Of a stretch of 7,012 nucleotides of DNA, positions 1-5,442 are shown one piece after another; position 1 is the stretch's first letter, and every line of letters begins with the position of its first letter. The DNA lies in contig JBICHM010000269.1 in NCBI GenBank assembly GCA_043101835.1, positions 1 to 7,012 of the forward strand, in the 5' to 3' direction. Origin of the DNA: JBICHM01 sp043101835. Lineage in GTDB: Bacteria; Planctomycetota; Phycisphaerae; Phycisphaerales; UBA1924. The notes beneath the pieces were generated by a model. That model ran no database searches. It worked only from the letters and a program-made list of their open reading frames with translations, and was not told the origin of the DNA. The position numbers and the translations under genes are program-made.

Positions 1-114
1 CGAGGTCGGGCCGGAGTAGGACTTGAACCAGTTGGCCTGCGCGCTCGTGGCGATGCCCGCCGCGAGCGCAATCCCGACGACCGTCCGACGCATCCGATGC
101 GTGTGGTGCAGCAT
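1..114 (-). CDS. 5' end of a secreted protein gene (partial, runs off left edge)
   Basis: Only the first 38 codons are visible, read on the minus strand from the ATG at 114-112. They encode MLHHTHRMRRTVVGIALA followed by AGIATSAQA and then NWFKSYSG. This is a clear Sec-type signal peptide: basic n-region (HR-MRR), hydrophobic stretch VVGIALAAGIA, and an AQA cleavage site before NWF. The start at 114 is preferred because a GAGGGG Shine-Dalgarno sequence (minus strand, 129-124) lies 9 bases upstream. The in-frame ATG at 93-91 (MRRTVVG) is the alternative and would give a more compact signal peptide. The mature protein lies outside the window, so its function cannot be told. The frame is open to the edge. 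It is divergent from every other gene here, so it is not part of their transcription units. That this is a real coding start is fairly likely; the family is unknown. Confidence 0.68.
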   Translation of the reverse strand, partial: MLHHTHRMRRTVVGIALAAGIATSAQANWFKSYSGPTS

Positions 115-606
115 GGTGATGATCCCCTCATCCGCGTGCGCCGCCCGCTCTCCCGTTCGGCGGCGTCGCTGTGCGCCCATCCCAACGAGAACCGCGCCGA
201 CCGCGCCCACCCGTTCGCGCCGCATTTCGAGGAATGCCCCGTTCAGGCCCCCCGGCGCGACCTCGGCGCGCGCAGAAAAAACGCCCATCGACGCACGCGG
301 CCGAGGGCGCTGAGAGAGGCTCGATTCGCGCCCCGCCCGTCCGGTGCAGCCGGCGGGGCGCGGGATGTCATGGTGTGGCTGCCCTTGAAACGACAACCAC
401 CCCCGGCGCGCCCAGGGGCGCCCACCGGTTTCTGCGAATTTTTTCGGCGCTTTGGGCAGCATCAACGCGGTCAATGCCGCAGAGACCGCCCGGCGCGGCA
501 TCAGGCCCCCGCGCGCCTGAACTCCCGCCCCGTTCCAGCCGTACTGTCATGCAGGGAATCGGCGCGCCCGCACACCGCGCCGGCGGATGAGGAACGGATC
601 AGGCCC
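115..606. other. gene-free divergent intergenic region
   Basis: This stretch of about 490 bases separates the divergent genes at 1-114 and 607-1014. Several frames stay open across it because of the G+C content, but their translations are Arg/Pro/Ala-rich low-complexity sequence without recognisable domains, and none has a convincing ribosome binding site. It contains two isolated A/T tracts in otherwise G+C-rich DNA: A6 at 276-281, and T6 at 439-444 inside a small inverted repeat (CGAA 435-438 / TTCG 443-446). Promoters for both flanking genes should lie here, but I could not identify a convincing -35/-10 pair on either strand. Confidence 0.5.
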
Positions 607-1014
607 ATGCCGACGATCGCACAACTTCTCAGCCCTGTCTTCTCGCTCGCCGAGATCGGCGCGCTCGGCGCAGGCCAGTTGCTCTTCCTCGGCGTGCTGC
701 TCGCCGTCGTCCTCGAGGTGATCACCTGCTTCCTGCGCTTCGGCGCCGGCGTGCAGGCCACGCGCGACACGCGATTTCTCGCCCGCTACACGCGGCGCGT
801 GCGCGTGCACCACGGCTACTGGGGCGTCGGCATGCTGGCCCTCGCCCCCTTCGTCGGGCCTGTCGCCTTCGACACCCTCGTCATCTGGGGCATCGGCCTC
901 GCCCTGAGCGACGCCCTGCACCACTTCCTCGTGCTCTGGCCCATCACCGGCTCGCACGAGTTCCACGTGCGCTACCCGCGCCACGCGACCGCCCCGGCGC
1001 GAATCCGCGCCTGA
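607..1014 (+). CDS. small His-rich integral membrane protein of unknown function
   Basis: This encodes 135 residues with no family I can name. Hydrophobic segments lie at about residues 20-40, 72-86 and 88-110, so three membrane passes are likely. Histidines sit beside these segments: H68-H69 in VHHGYWG just before the second, H105-H106 in SDALHH within the third, then H117 and H120 (SHEFH) just after it. Paired His residues near the membrane face, together with E37 in the first segment and D102, could bind a metal or haem; this is inference only. The start at 607 is chosen because the hydrophobic domain follows directly; the upstream part of the same open frame (back to 97) is low-complexity. 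The ribosome site is weak: GAGGA at 589-593 is rather far, and AGG at 601-603 rather close. The tail ends in basic residues (RYPRHATAPARIRA). The next gene starts 76 bases downstream on the same strand and may be cotranscribed. Confidence 0.72.
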   Translation: MPTIAQLLSPVFSLAEIGALGAGQLLFLGVLLAVVLEVITCFLRFGAGVQATRDTRFLARYTRRVRVHHGYWGVGMLALAPFVGPVAFDTLVIWGIGLALSDALHHFLVLWPITGSHEFHVRYPRHATAPARIRA

Positions 1015-1043
1015 ACCGCCACCGGATGACGCCCGATCGGTAG

Positions 1044-1083
1044 CCCCCTCCCGGCGCCGGCATGCCGCCGGCGATGCTGGGGG
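1044..1083 (+). promoter_or_regulatory. hairpin overlapping the ribosome site of the methyltransferase gene
   Basis: An inverted repeat CGCCGGC (1055-1061) / GCCGGCG (1067-1073) forms a 7-bp stem with a 5-base loop. An outer CCCCC (1044-1048) can pair with GGGGG (1079-1083) across small internal loops. The GGGGG run is the only purine-rich candidate ribosome binding site for the ATG at 1091, with 7 bases of spacing. The fold could therefore mask translation initiation, or act as a weak terminator or processing site after the gene ending at 1014. No T-run follows, so a standard intrinsic terminator is unlikely. The pairing is directly visible; the role is inference. Confidence 0.4.
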
Positions 1084-1090
1084 TACACCG

Positions 1091-2116
1091 ATGCGACCGA
1101 TCTCGATTGTCATCAGCGCCTGCGCGCTTGTCGGCGCGCCGCTCGCCGCATTCGCAGAAGACGAGGCCTCCGCCGCCGGGCGGGCCCAGTTCCGTGAACA
1201 GGCTGCGGCTCTGGCCGACCTGGTCGAAAGCGACCTGGCGCTGACATTCCTCGCCGTCGCCGACGACCTCCGCGCCGTCGAGCCCCGCCAGATCCACTAC
1301 CGGCGCGCCGATCGCGCCGCGATGACGCCCGAGCAATACGAAGCCGCGAGCGAGGCTGAGCGCGATGGCTTCGCCGAGATGACCATCGACTGGCGCCAGT
1401 ACTACGGCCTGATGAGCACGCCCCTGGCGTGGACACGCCCGCTCGAGGTTCTCGCCGCCCACGGCTTCACATCCGCCGACGACGCCCGCATACTCGACTT
1501 CGGCTTCGGCAATGTCGGCCAGCTCCGCATGCTCGCGAGCATGGGCGCCGATGTCGTCGGCGTCGAGATCCCCGGCATCCATGAAGTCATGTACCGCCTG
1601 CCCGACGACACCGGCCCCGTCGAGCGCGCTCCCGACGCCGGCGATGGGCCCGACGGCTCGATCGATCTGGCCTTCGGCTTCTGGCCCGGGGGCGAGGGCA
1701 TGCGCGACGCCGCCGGCGACGACTTCGACCTCATCATGACCAAGAACGTGCTCAAACTCGGGTACATCCACCCCGAGCAGGAGGCCGACCCGCGCACGCT
1801 CATCCACCTGGGCGTCGACGACGACGCCTTCGTCCAGGCCCTGTACGACAGCCTCGCGCCGGGCGGCATCGTCTTCATCTACAACCTCTACCCGCAGCAG
1901 CCCGAGGATCGCTATCTCCCATGGGCGCATGGGGAGAACCCGTTCGACCGAGCGCTCTGGGAAGCCACCGGCTTCGAGGCGCTGGCCTGGAACGTCCCCG
2001 ACTCGCCGGGCGCCCAGGCGATGGGACGCGCGTTGGGCTGGGACCAACAGCGCCCCGAGACCTACGAGCAGGATTTCAACGCGATGTACACCATCCTGCG
2101 CCGCCCCGCGGAGTGA
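1091..2116 (+). CDS. exported class I SAM-dependent methyltransferase-like protein
   Basis: This encodes 341 residues. An N-terminal signal peptide is visible: R2, hydrophobic residues 4-20 (including SIVISACALVG), and an AFA cleavage site at 22/23. A Rossmann-type methyltransferase core follows. Motif I is LDFGFGNVG (135-143), a slightly degenerate D-x-G-x-G form. The acidic residue expected to hold the ribose hydroxyls is E159 in VVGVEIPG. Motif IV is FDLIMTKNVL (212-221). The post-core strand is LAPGGIVFIYNL (255-266). TKNVLKLGYIHP and the later LPWAHGENPF and ALGWDQ segments look like a family-specific substrate region; I recall similar exported proteins in other bacteria but cannot name a substrate. 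A helical, Glu/Ala-rich segment (23-110) precedes the core. The oddity is location: SAM is cytosolic, yet the protein appears exported. Either the signal is a membrane anchor, or the fold has been reused without SAM. The methyltransferase fold is fairly sure; activity is not. Confidence 0.82.
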   Translation: MRPISIVISACALVGAPLAAFAEDEASAAGRAQFREQAAALADLVESDLALTFLAVADDLRAVEPRQIHYRRADRAAMTPEQYEAASEAERDGFAEMTIDWRQYYGLMSTPLAWTRPLEVLAAHGFTSADDARILDFGFGNVGQLRMLASMGADVVGVEIPGIHEVMYRLPDDTGPVERAPDAGDGPDGSIDLAFGFWPGGEGMRDAAGDDFDLIMTKNVLKLGYIHPEQEADPRTLIHLGVDDDAFVQALYDSLAPGGIVFIYNLYPQQPEDRYLPWAHGENPFDRALWEATGFEALAWNVPDSPGAQAMGRALGWDQQRPETYEQDFNAMYTILRRPAE

Positions 2117-2180
2117 CGGACCGCGCGACAGCCCGCCCCAAACCGACCGGGGCATTCCCCTTGAAGAATGCGCAAATGCG

Positions 2181-2212
2181 ACACGCGCCGCTCGGACCGC
2201 CGGGGCGCGTGT
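2181..2212 (+). terminator. inverted repeat downstream of the methyltransferase gene, possible terminator
   Basis: ACACGCGCC (2181-2189) is perfectly complementary to GGCGCGTGT (2204-2212), giving a 9-bp stem with a 14-base loop. It lies 65 bases after the stop codon at 2116. No T-run follows (GATACGCTGTTGT), so termination would have to be factor-assisted or inefficient. It also overlaps a promoter-like pair for the next gene, so an operator-type inverted repeat is an alternative reading. Confidence 0.4.
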
Positions 2213-2220
2213 GATACGCT
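2192..2220 (+). promoter_or_regulatory. weak sigma70-like promoter candidate for the PEP-CTERM-like gene
   Basis: TCGGAC (2192-2197) and TACGCT (2215-2220) are 17 bases apart, and TG dinucleotides sit just before the -10 (TGTGATACGCT). Agreement with TTGACA/TATAAT is only partial. If used, transcription would start near 2228 and give a leader of about 250 bases that contains the three hairpins at 2360-2438. Confidence 0.25.
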
Positions 2221-2359
2221 GTTGTCCCGCCCAAGCAGGGGGATCTGCATGGGTAGGCGTCGCGGTCGGTGGGGTGTCACACAGCCGGCCGCGCTCGCGG
2301 ATGGAGCAGTGGAGGAACACGGGTCATCGGCAACACAAGGTGTGCATGCGCCGGCCGTC

Positions 2360-2438
2360 CGGACACCGAGGGGGTGTCCGCCGGGCCGGCGGTTTCGCCG
2401 GACCCGTTCACAGATCAGTCTTCGCCACGTGTGTGGCG
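2360..2438 (+). promoter_or_regulatory. three tandem hairpins in the leader of the PEP-CTERM-like gene
   Basis: Hairpin 1 pairs CGGACACC (2360-2367) with GGTGTCCG (2373-2380): 8 bp, 5-base loop. Hairpin 2 pairs GGG-CCGGCG (2383-2391) with CGCCGG-A-CCC (2396-2405): 9 bp with one bulged A at 2402 and a GTTT loop. Hairpin 3 pairs CGCCAC (2423-2428) with GTGGCG (2433-2438): 6 bp, GTGT loop. GTCCG (2376-2380, right arm of hairpin 1) can also pair with CGGAC (2399-2403, right arm of hairpin 2), so a mutually exclusive fold exists. No T-run follows any stem. The structures end 25 bases before the Shine-Dalgarno sequence. Possible roles are mRNA stabilisation for an abundant secreted protein or translational control; no known riboswitch class is recognised. 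Confidence 0.45.
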
Positions 2439-2463
2439 GCGCAGTGCAGAGAAGCACGACACG

Positions 2464-2469
2464 AGGAGG
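2464..2469 (+). promoter_or_regulatory. strong ribosome binding site (AGGAGG)
   Basis: A perfect AGGAGG lies 8 bases before the ATG at 2478. It fixes the start of the PEP-CTERM-like gene, even though the open frame continues upstream to 1929. It is the strongest Shine-Dalgarno sequence in the window, which suggests high expression. Confidence 0.85.
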
Positions 2470-2477
2470 ATTCGAGA

Positions 2478-3134
2478 ATGCGTCACGCAGCAATGCTCGC
2501 GACCGTGGTTGCCGGGATGGCCACTTCGATCGCCAGCGCCGATGTCATCACGTCCTGGACCAACTTCGGGCAGCCCGGCGACCAGGCCGCTTCGCCGGTC
2601 AATGTCGAGGCCGCCAACGTCACCGGCGTCGCCATCACCCGCGGCGCGGGCCTGAACCCCAGCGGCGCCGGCAACAGCATCTCGTCGAACGGCTGGGATG
2701 ACCTCGCCGCCGACGACTACTTCACCTTCGGCTTCAACGTTGACGCCGGCTTCAGCGTCGATCTCGACACGCTCTGGATCGGCACCCGCTCGTCCAACAC
2801 CGGCCCCGGCTTCCTGGGCCTCTTCTACAGCGGCGACGGCTTCAGCTCGAACCTCTACACCTTCACGCAGAGCGGCACCAGCTTCAACAACTCGATCATC
2901 GACCTGTCGTCCCTCACCGGCCTGACGGGCAACGTCGAGTTCCGCATCATCGCCCTCAACGGCACGTCCGCCAACGGCGGCACGATCTCCAGCGGCGGCA
3001 CCTTCCGCATCGGCGACCACTTCGACGGCGCCAACTTCTCCGAGGTCCGCTTCGAGGGCACCGTGGTTCCCACCCCGGGCGCCATGGCGCTCTTCGGCCT
3101 CGCCGGCGTCTGCGCCGGTCGCCGCCGTCGCTAA
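2478..3134 (+). CDS. secreted protein with PEP-CTERM-like (PTPG variant) sorting tail
   Basis: This encodes 218 residues. The signal peptide is MRHAAMLATVVAGMATSIASA, cleaved at ASA/DV (21/22). The mature part is Gly/Ser/Asn/Thr-rich and predicted to be all-beta. It has features typical of short PEP-CTERM proteins: ITRGAGLNPSGAGNSISSNG (53-72), DDYFTFGFNVDAG (79-91), WIGTRSSNTGPGFLGLFYSG (100-119) and the repeated-looking IIDLSSLTGLTGNVEFR (140-156). The C-terminus is a tripartite sorting signal: VPTPG (197-201), hydrophobic segment AMALFGLAGVCAG (202-214), then RRRR (215-218). PTPG replaces the classical VPEP motif, as I recall is usual in planctomycetes. Such tails are thought to be recognised and cut by an exosortase; no exosortase gene is in the window. 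C212 inside the hydrophobic tail is unusual. The gene stands alone between a structured leader and a strong terminator, so it is probably monocistronic. The role is likely cell surface or extracellular matrix; the ligand is unknown. Confidence 0.88.
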   Translation: MRHAAMLATVVAGMATSIASADVITSWTNFGQPGDQAASPVNVEAANVTGVAITRGAGLNPSGAGNSISSNGWDDLAADDYFTFGFNVDAGFSVDLDTLWIGTRSSNTGPGFLGLFYSGDGFSSNLYTFTQSGTSFNNSIIDLSSLTGLTGNVEFRIIALNGTSANGGTISSGGTFRIGDHFDGANFSEVRFEGTVVPTPGAMALFGLAGVCAGRRRR

Positions 3135-3181
3135 TCCTGTCCCCCTGGTCGCACTCGCGACCCAACACACACTGATGCCGT

Positions 3182-3219
3182 CAGCGGCCGTCCCTCCGGG
3201 GGCGGCCGCTGTTCGTTTC
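3182..3219 (+). terminator. strong intrinsic terminator after the PEP-CTERM-like gene
   Basis: Left arm 3182-3194 and right arm 3199-3211 form a 13-bp stem with a single T-G wobble (3191/3202) and no bulges. It is capped by TCCG closed by C-G, which matches the extra-stable cUNCGg tetraloop. A T-enriched stretch (TTCGTTTC, 3212-3219) follows. It lies about 50 bases after the stop codon at 3134 and isolates that gene from ybeY. The stem is near-symmetric, but genes on the other side are also plus-strand, so a role for the minus strand is not needed. Confidence 0.8.
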
Positions 3220-3289
3220 GGTGCGTGGCCCACCATCCGAACCCGTGCATCTTGGCCCCACAACCCCGCCAGGAAGCCCGCAGGCGGGC

Positions 3290-3318
3290 TTGGAGGCGGC
3301 CCCGCGGATTCCTAGACT
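3290..3318 (+). promoter_or_regulatory. candidate sigma70-like promoter for the ybeY-corC unit
   Basis: TTGGAG (3290-3295) and TAGACT (3313-3318) are separated by exactly 17 bases. The -10 matches TATAAT at four of six positions and the -35 at the three most conserved ones. It lies just downstream of a strong terminator and about 90 bases before the proposed ybeY start, which is where a promoter is expected. Transcription would begin near 3325. Confidence 0.45.
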
Positions 3319-3406
3319 GATGGGACCTGCAGCGGCGAGGCGGACTTGCCGATGCGGGGACGGGGCGGGCCCTTCGCACGGGAGACCGGGGGCGCCTCGG
3401 ACGACG

Positions 3407-4057
3407 ATGATCCTGATGGCCGCAGCACAACAAACGACGCAGGCCGGCGCCGCGGGGCGCGACCACGCTCCGACGCACGAGGATTCGTGCGACGGCGCCG
3501 GCGACCAGCCTCCTGACCCAGGCGCCCACCCCGATCCGGACGCCGGCCCCGTACGACGAAGCGGGGGCGTCGTCGTGTCGATCGACGACGCCGCCGACGC
3601 GCTCGATCCCGACGCCCTCACCTGGCTGCGCAACGCCCTGTTGCGCGCCGTCGAAAGCGCGCTCGCCCTCGAAGGCGCCGACGCTGACGCCCCGCACGAG
3701 GTGCGCGTTCGCATTGTCGGTGACGATGAGATGGGCGCCCTCCACGGCGCCCACACCGGCGACCCTGCGACCACCGACGTCCTGACCTTCGACCTGCGCG
3801 ACGAAAACGCCGGCCCGCTCGATGTGGACATCGTCATCTGCGCCGACGAAGCCGCGCGCCAGGCGGCCGAGCGCACACGACCCGCCGAACGCGAGCTGCT
3901 GCTCTACGCCCTCCACGGCGTGCTGCACTGCCTCGGCCACGACGACCACGACGACGAGGCCTACGCCCGCATGCACGCGCGCGAAGACGAGGTGCTCTCG
4001 AAGATCGGCGTCGGCGCCCTCTTCGCCGACCCCGCCGATCGGGAGGGCGCCCAATGA
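3407..4057 (+). CDS. ybeY: endoribonuclease YbeY (16S rRNA maturation)
   Basis: This encodes 216 residues from the ATG at 3407. YbeY is a metal-dependent single-strand RNase required for 16S rRNA 3' processing and late 70S quality control. Visible family signatures are TTDVLTFDL (122-130), DVDIVICADEAARQAAE (from about 138), and the metal site HGVLHCLGHDDHDDEA starting at H170. H170 and H174 are the first two ligands. The usual third His position is D180, with H181 right after it. Residues 5-55 are Pro/Asp/Gly/Ala-rich and probably disordered; the fold starts near GGVVVSIDDA, so the protein is longer than the usual 150-170 residues. The start is uncertain: ATG 3416 and GTG 3575 (giving a compact protein starting at SIDD) are in frame, and none has a good Shine-Dalgarno sequence. 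The stop overlaps the next gene's start (ATGA), matching the common ybeY-corC pairing. Identity is firm; the N-terminus is not. Confidence 0.9.
   Translation: MILMAAAQQTTQAGAAGRDHAPTHEDSCDGAGDQPPDPGAHPDPDAGPVRRSGGVVVSIDDAADALDPDALTWLRNALLRAVESALALEGADADAPHEVRVRIVGDDEMGALHGAHTGDPATTDVLTFDLRDENAGPLDVDIVICADEAARQAAERTRPAERELLLYALHGVLHCLGHDDHDDEAYARMHAREDEVLSKIGVGALFADPADREGAQ
4042..4047 (+). promoter_or_regulatory. ribosome binding site of the CorC-like gene inside ybeY
   Basis: GGAGGG sits 6 bases before the ATG at 4054, inside the last codons of ybeY. Combined with the ATGA stop/start overlap, it supports translational coupling and decides the start of the downstream gene. Confidence 0.75.
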
Positions 4058-5397
4058 GCCAGTGGGCGATCTGGGTCACCCTCGGCGCCGCAGCGCTCGG
4101 GAGCGCCGCCTCGGCGGCGCAGATGTCTCTGCGCACCGTCAGCAAGGGGCGCGTCCGCGCCGCCGCCACGCGCATGGGGCGCGCCGAGCGCGTCGAGCCC
4201 ATTCTCAACGACGCGATGAGCCACGCGCTGGCCGCCTCGCTGCTGCGCACGATCTGCAGCGTCGCGCTCGTCGCCTCGAGCGTGGTCTGGATGACCGGCA
4301 TGGAGGAGGGCGAGCGCATCACCTGGCCCGGGCTCCTCGGCGCCGCGGCCTTCAGCCTCGCCCTCATCTACATCCTCATGGTGGTCGCGCCCATGAGCGT
4401 CGCCGAGCACATCGGCGATGCGCTCATCGCCCGCTTCAGCACGCCCATCCGCCTCATGCACGCGCTGTGCCTCCCACTGGTGCGCGCCGTGCGCCTCGTC
4501 GACATCGTCATCAAACGCCTCGCCGGCATCGATGAGGAAGACGACGACGAGGAGATCGAACGCGAGATCATCAGCGTCGTCAGCGAAGGCGAGAGCGAGG
4601 GCTCGCTGCACGAGTCCGAGCGCGACATGATCGAGGCCGTCGTCGAGATGCGCTCGAAGACCGTCAGCGAGACGATGACGCCCCGCACCGAGATCGAGGG
4701 CATCGAACTCACCAGCGATCTCAACGCGATCAAGGACTTCATCGCCACCGCCGGCCACAGCCGCATCCCCATCTACGAGGGCGACCTCGACCACATCCTC
4801 GGCATCCTCTACGCCAAGGACCTGCTCACCTTCCTCGGCGAGCGCACCGACTCCTTCGACCTCCGCGCCGTCCTCCGCAACGCCTGGTTCGTCCCCCACA
4901 CCAAGCCCCTGCTCGAGCTGCTCCGTGATTTCCAGCGCGAGAAGGTGCATATGGCGATCGTCCTCGACGAGTACGGCGGCACCGCCGGCCTCGTCACGAT
5001 CGAGGACGTCATGGAGGAGATCGTCGGCGAGATCCGCGACGAGTACGAGCCCGTCGATGAGCAGGCGCCGGAGATCAGCGTGCTCATCGAGGAGCACGCC
5101 GCGATCATCGACGCGCGCGCCTACATCGAGGATGTCAACGACGCCCTCGAGGACCTCTCCGTCGCCCTCCCCGAGAGCGAGGACTACGACACCGTCGCTG
5201 GCTTCGTGACGACCGAACTCGGGCGCATCCCCGAGGCCGGCGAGGAGTTCCGCAAGAACGGCTATCGCGTGCAGGTGCTCGAAGCCGAGCCGACGCGCGT
5301 GCGTCGCGTGCGCGTGGAGTTCCGTCCGCCCGACGAGGAGGCGCCCGCCGCCTCGGAGCCCGCCGCCGACGAGGCCGAGGCGAAGCAGGCGGGGTAG
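4054..5397 (+). CDS. CorC/HlyC/YbeX-family CBS-domain membrane protein
   Basis: This encodes 447 residues. Domain order is: an N-terminal DUF21/CNNM-like membrane region (1-155, hydrophobic at about 4-22, 63-80 and 93-113, possibly 131-152); an acidic linker EEDDDEEIEREI (161-172); a first CBS domain from about 206 with SETMTPRTEIEGI; a second CBS domain with VLDEYGGTAGLVTIEDVMEE (303-322); then a C-terminal CorC_HlyC transporter-associated domain (about 340-422, with YDTVAGFV and IPEAGEEF). A low-complexity acidic Ala/Glu tail closes it. The family is linked to Mg2+/Co2+ resistance or efflux, and YbeX near ybeY also to ribosome and RNA metabolism; which applies here cannot be told. The membrane part is divergent: the polar GNN-type segment usual in DUF21 is replaced by LLRTICSVALV. 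The start at 4054 overlaps the ybeY stop and has a GGAGGG site. Family assignment is firm from the CBS and C-terminal parts. Confidence 0.9.
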   Translation: MSQWAIWVTLGAAALGSAASAAQMSLRTVSKGRVRAAATRMGRAERVEPILNDAMSHALAASLLRTICSVALVASSVVWMTGMEEGERITWPGLLGAAAFSLALIYILMVVAPMSVAEHIGDALIARFSTPIRLMHALCLPLVRAVRLVDIVIKRLAGIDEEDDDEEIEREIISVVSEGESEGSLHESERDMIEAVVEMRSKTVSETMTPRTEIEGIELTSDLNAIKDFIATAGHSRIPIYEGDLDHILGILYAKDLLTFLGERTDSFDLRAVLRNAWFVPHTKPLLELLRDFQREKVHMAIVLDEYGGTAGLVTIEDVMEEIVGEIRDEYEPVDEQAPEISVLIEEHAAIIDARAYIEDVNDALEDLSVALPESEDYDTVAGFVTTELGRIPEAGEEFRKNGYRVQVLEAEPTRVRRVRVEFRPPDEEAPAASEPAADEAEAKQAG

Positions 5398-5442
5398 ACG
5401 TGTTCATCGCGGGGGCGCGGTGAGTTCTCCACGGGTTCGGGC

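Larger units (their letters stand above)
2117..2477 (+). other. intergenic region and structured leader upstream of the PEP-CTERM-like gene
   Basis: These 361 bases contain no convincing gene. They hold, in order: a short GGGG-CATT-CCCC hairpin (2149-2160), a 9-bp inverted repeat (2181-2212), a weak promoter-like pair (2192-2220), three consecutive hairpins (2360-2438), and the strong Shine-Dalgarno sequence of the next gene (2464-2469). Frames that cross the region are Arg/Gly-rich and run on into the next gene out of phase, so I treat them as shadows. Confidence 0.6.

Noticed and set aside
404..444. GC-rich inverted repeat followed by T6 as a terminator
   Set aside because: The stem (GGCGC/GCGCC) is short, and the T6 tract lies about 20 bases away, too far for an intrinsic terminator; there is also no plus-strand gene upstream for it to end.
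97..606. Upstream extension of the small membrane protein gene within the same open frame
   Set aside because: The extra 170 residues are Arg/Pro/Ala-rich low complexity without domain signal, and would start inside the divergent gene at 1-114. The ATG at 607 directly precedes the conserved-looking hydrophobic domain.
1091..1160. Possible lipoprotein signal (ISAC, residues 8-11) in the methyltransferase
   Set aside because: The Cys is at position 11, too close to the N-terminus for a normal lipobox, and the hydrophobic stretch continues to an AFA signal-peptidase-I site at residue 22.
944..2320. 458-codon open frame on the minus strand
   Set aside because: It is antisense to the methyltransferase gene. 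Its translation is Ala/Gly/Val/Asp/Glu-rich shadow sequence, as expected opposite a G/C-ending reading frame, with no domain or ribosome site.
2168..2701. Open frame across the leader and into the PEP-CTERM-like gene
   Set aside because: It is Arg/Gly-rich, overlaps the well-supported gene out of phase and runs through the hairpin cluster.
3131..4054. 307-codon open frame on the minus strand
   Set aside because: It is antisense to ybeY and crosses the strong terminator at 3182-3219; no motif is recognisable in it.
3961..5097. 378-codon open frame on the minus strand
   Set aside because: It is antisense to the CorC-like gene, and its Asp/Glu/Leu/Val-rich composition mirrors the codon bias of the sense strand.
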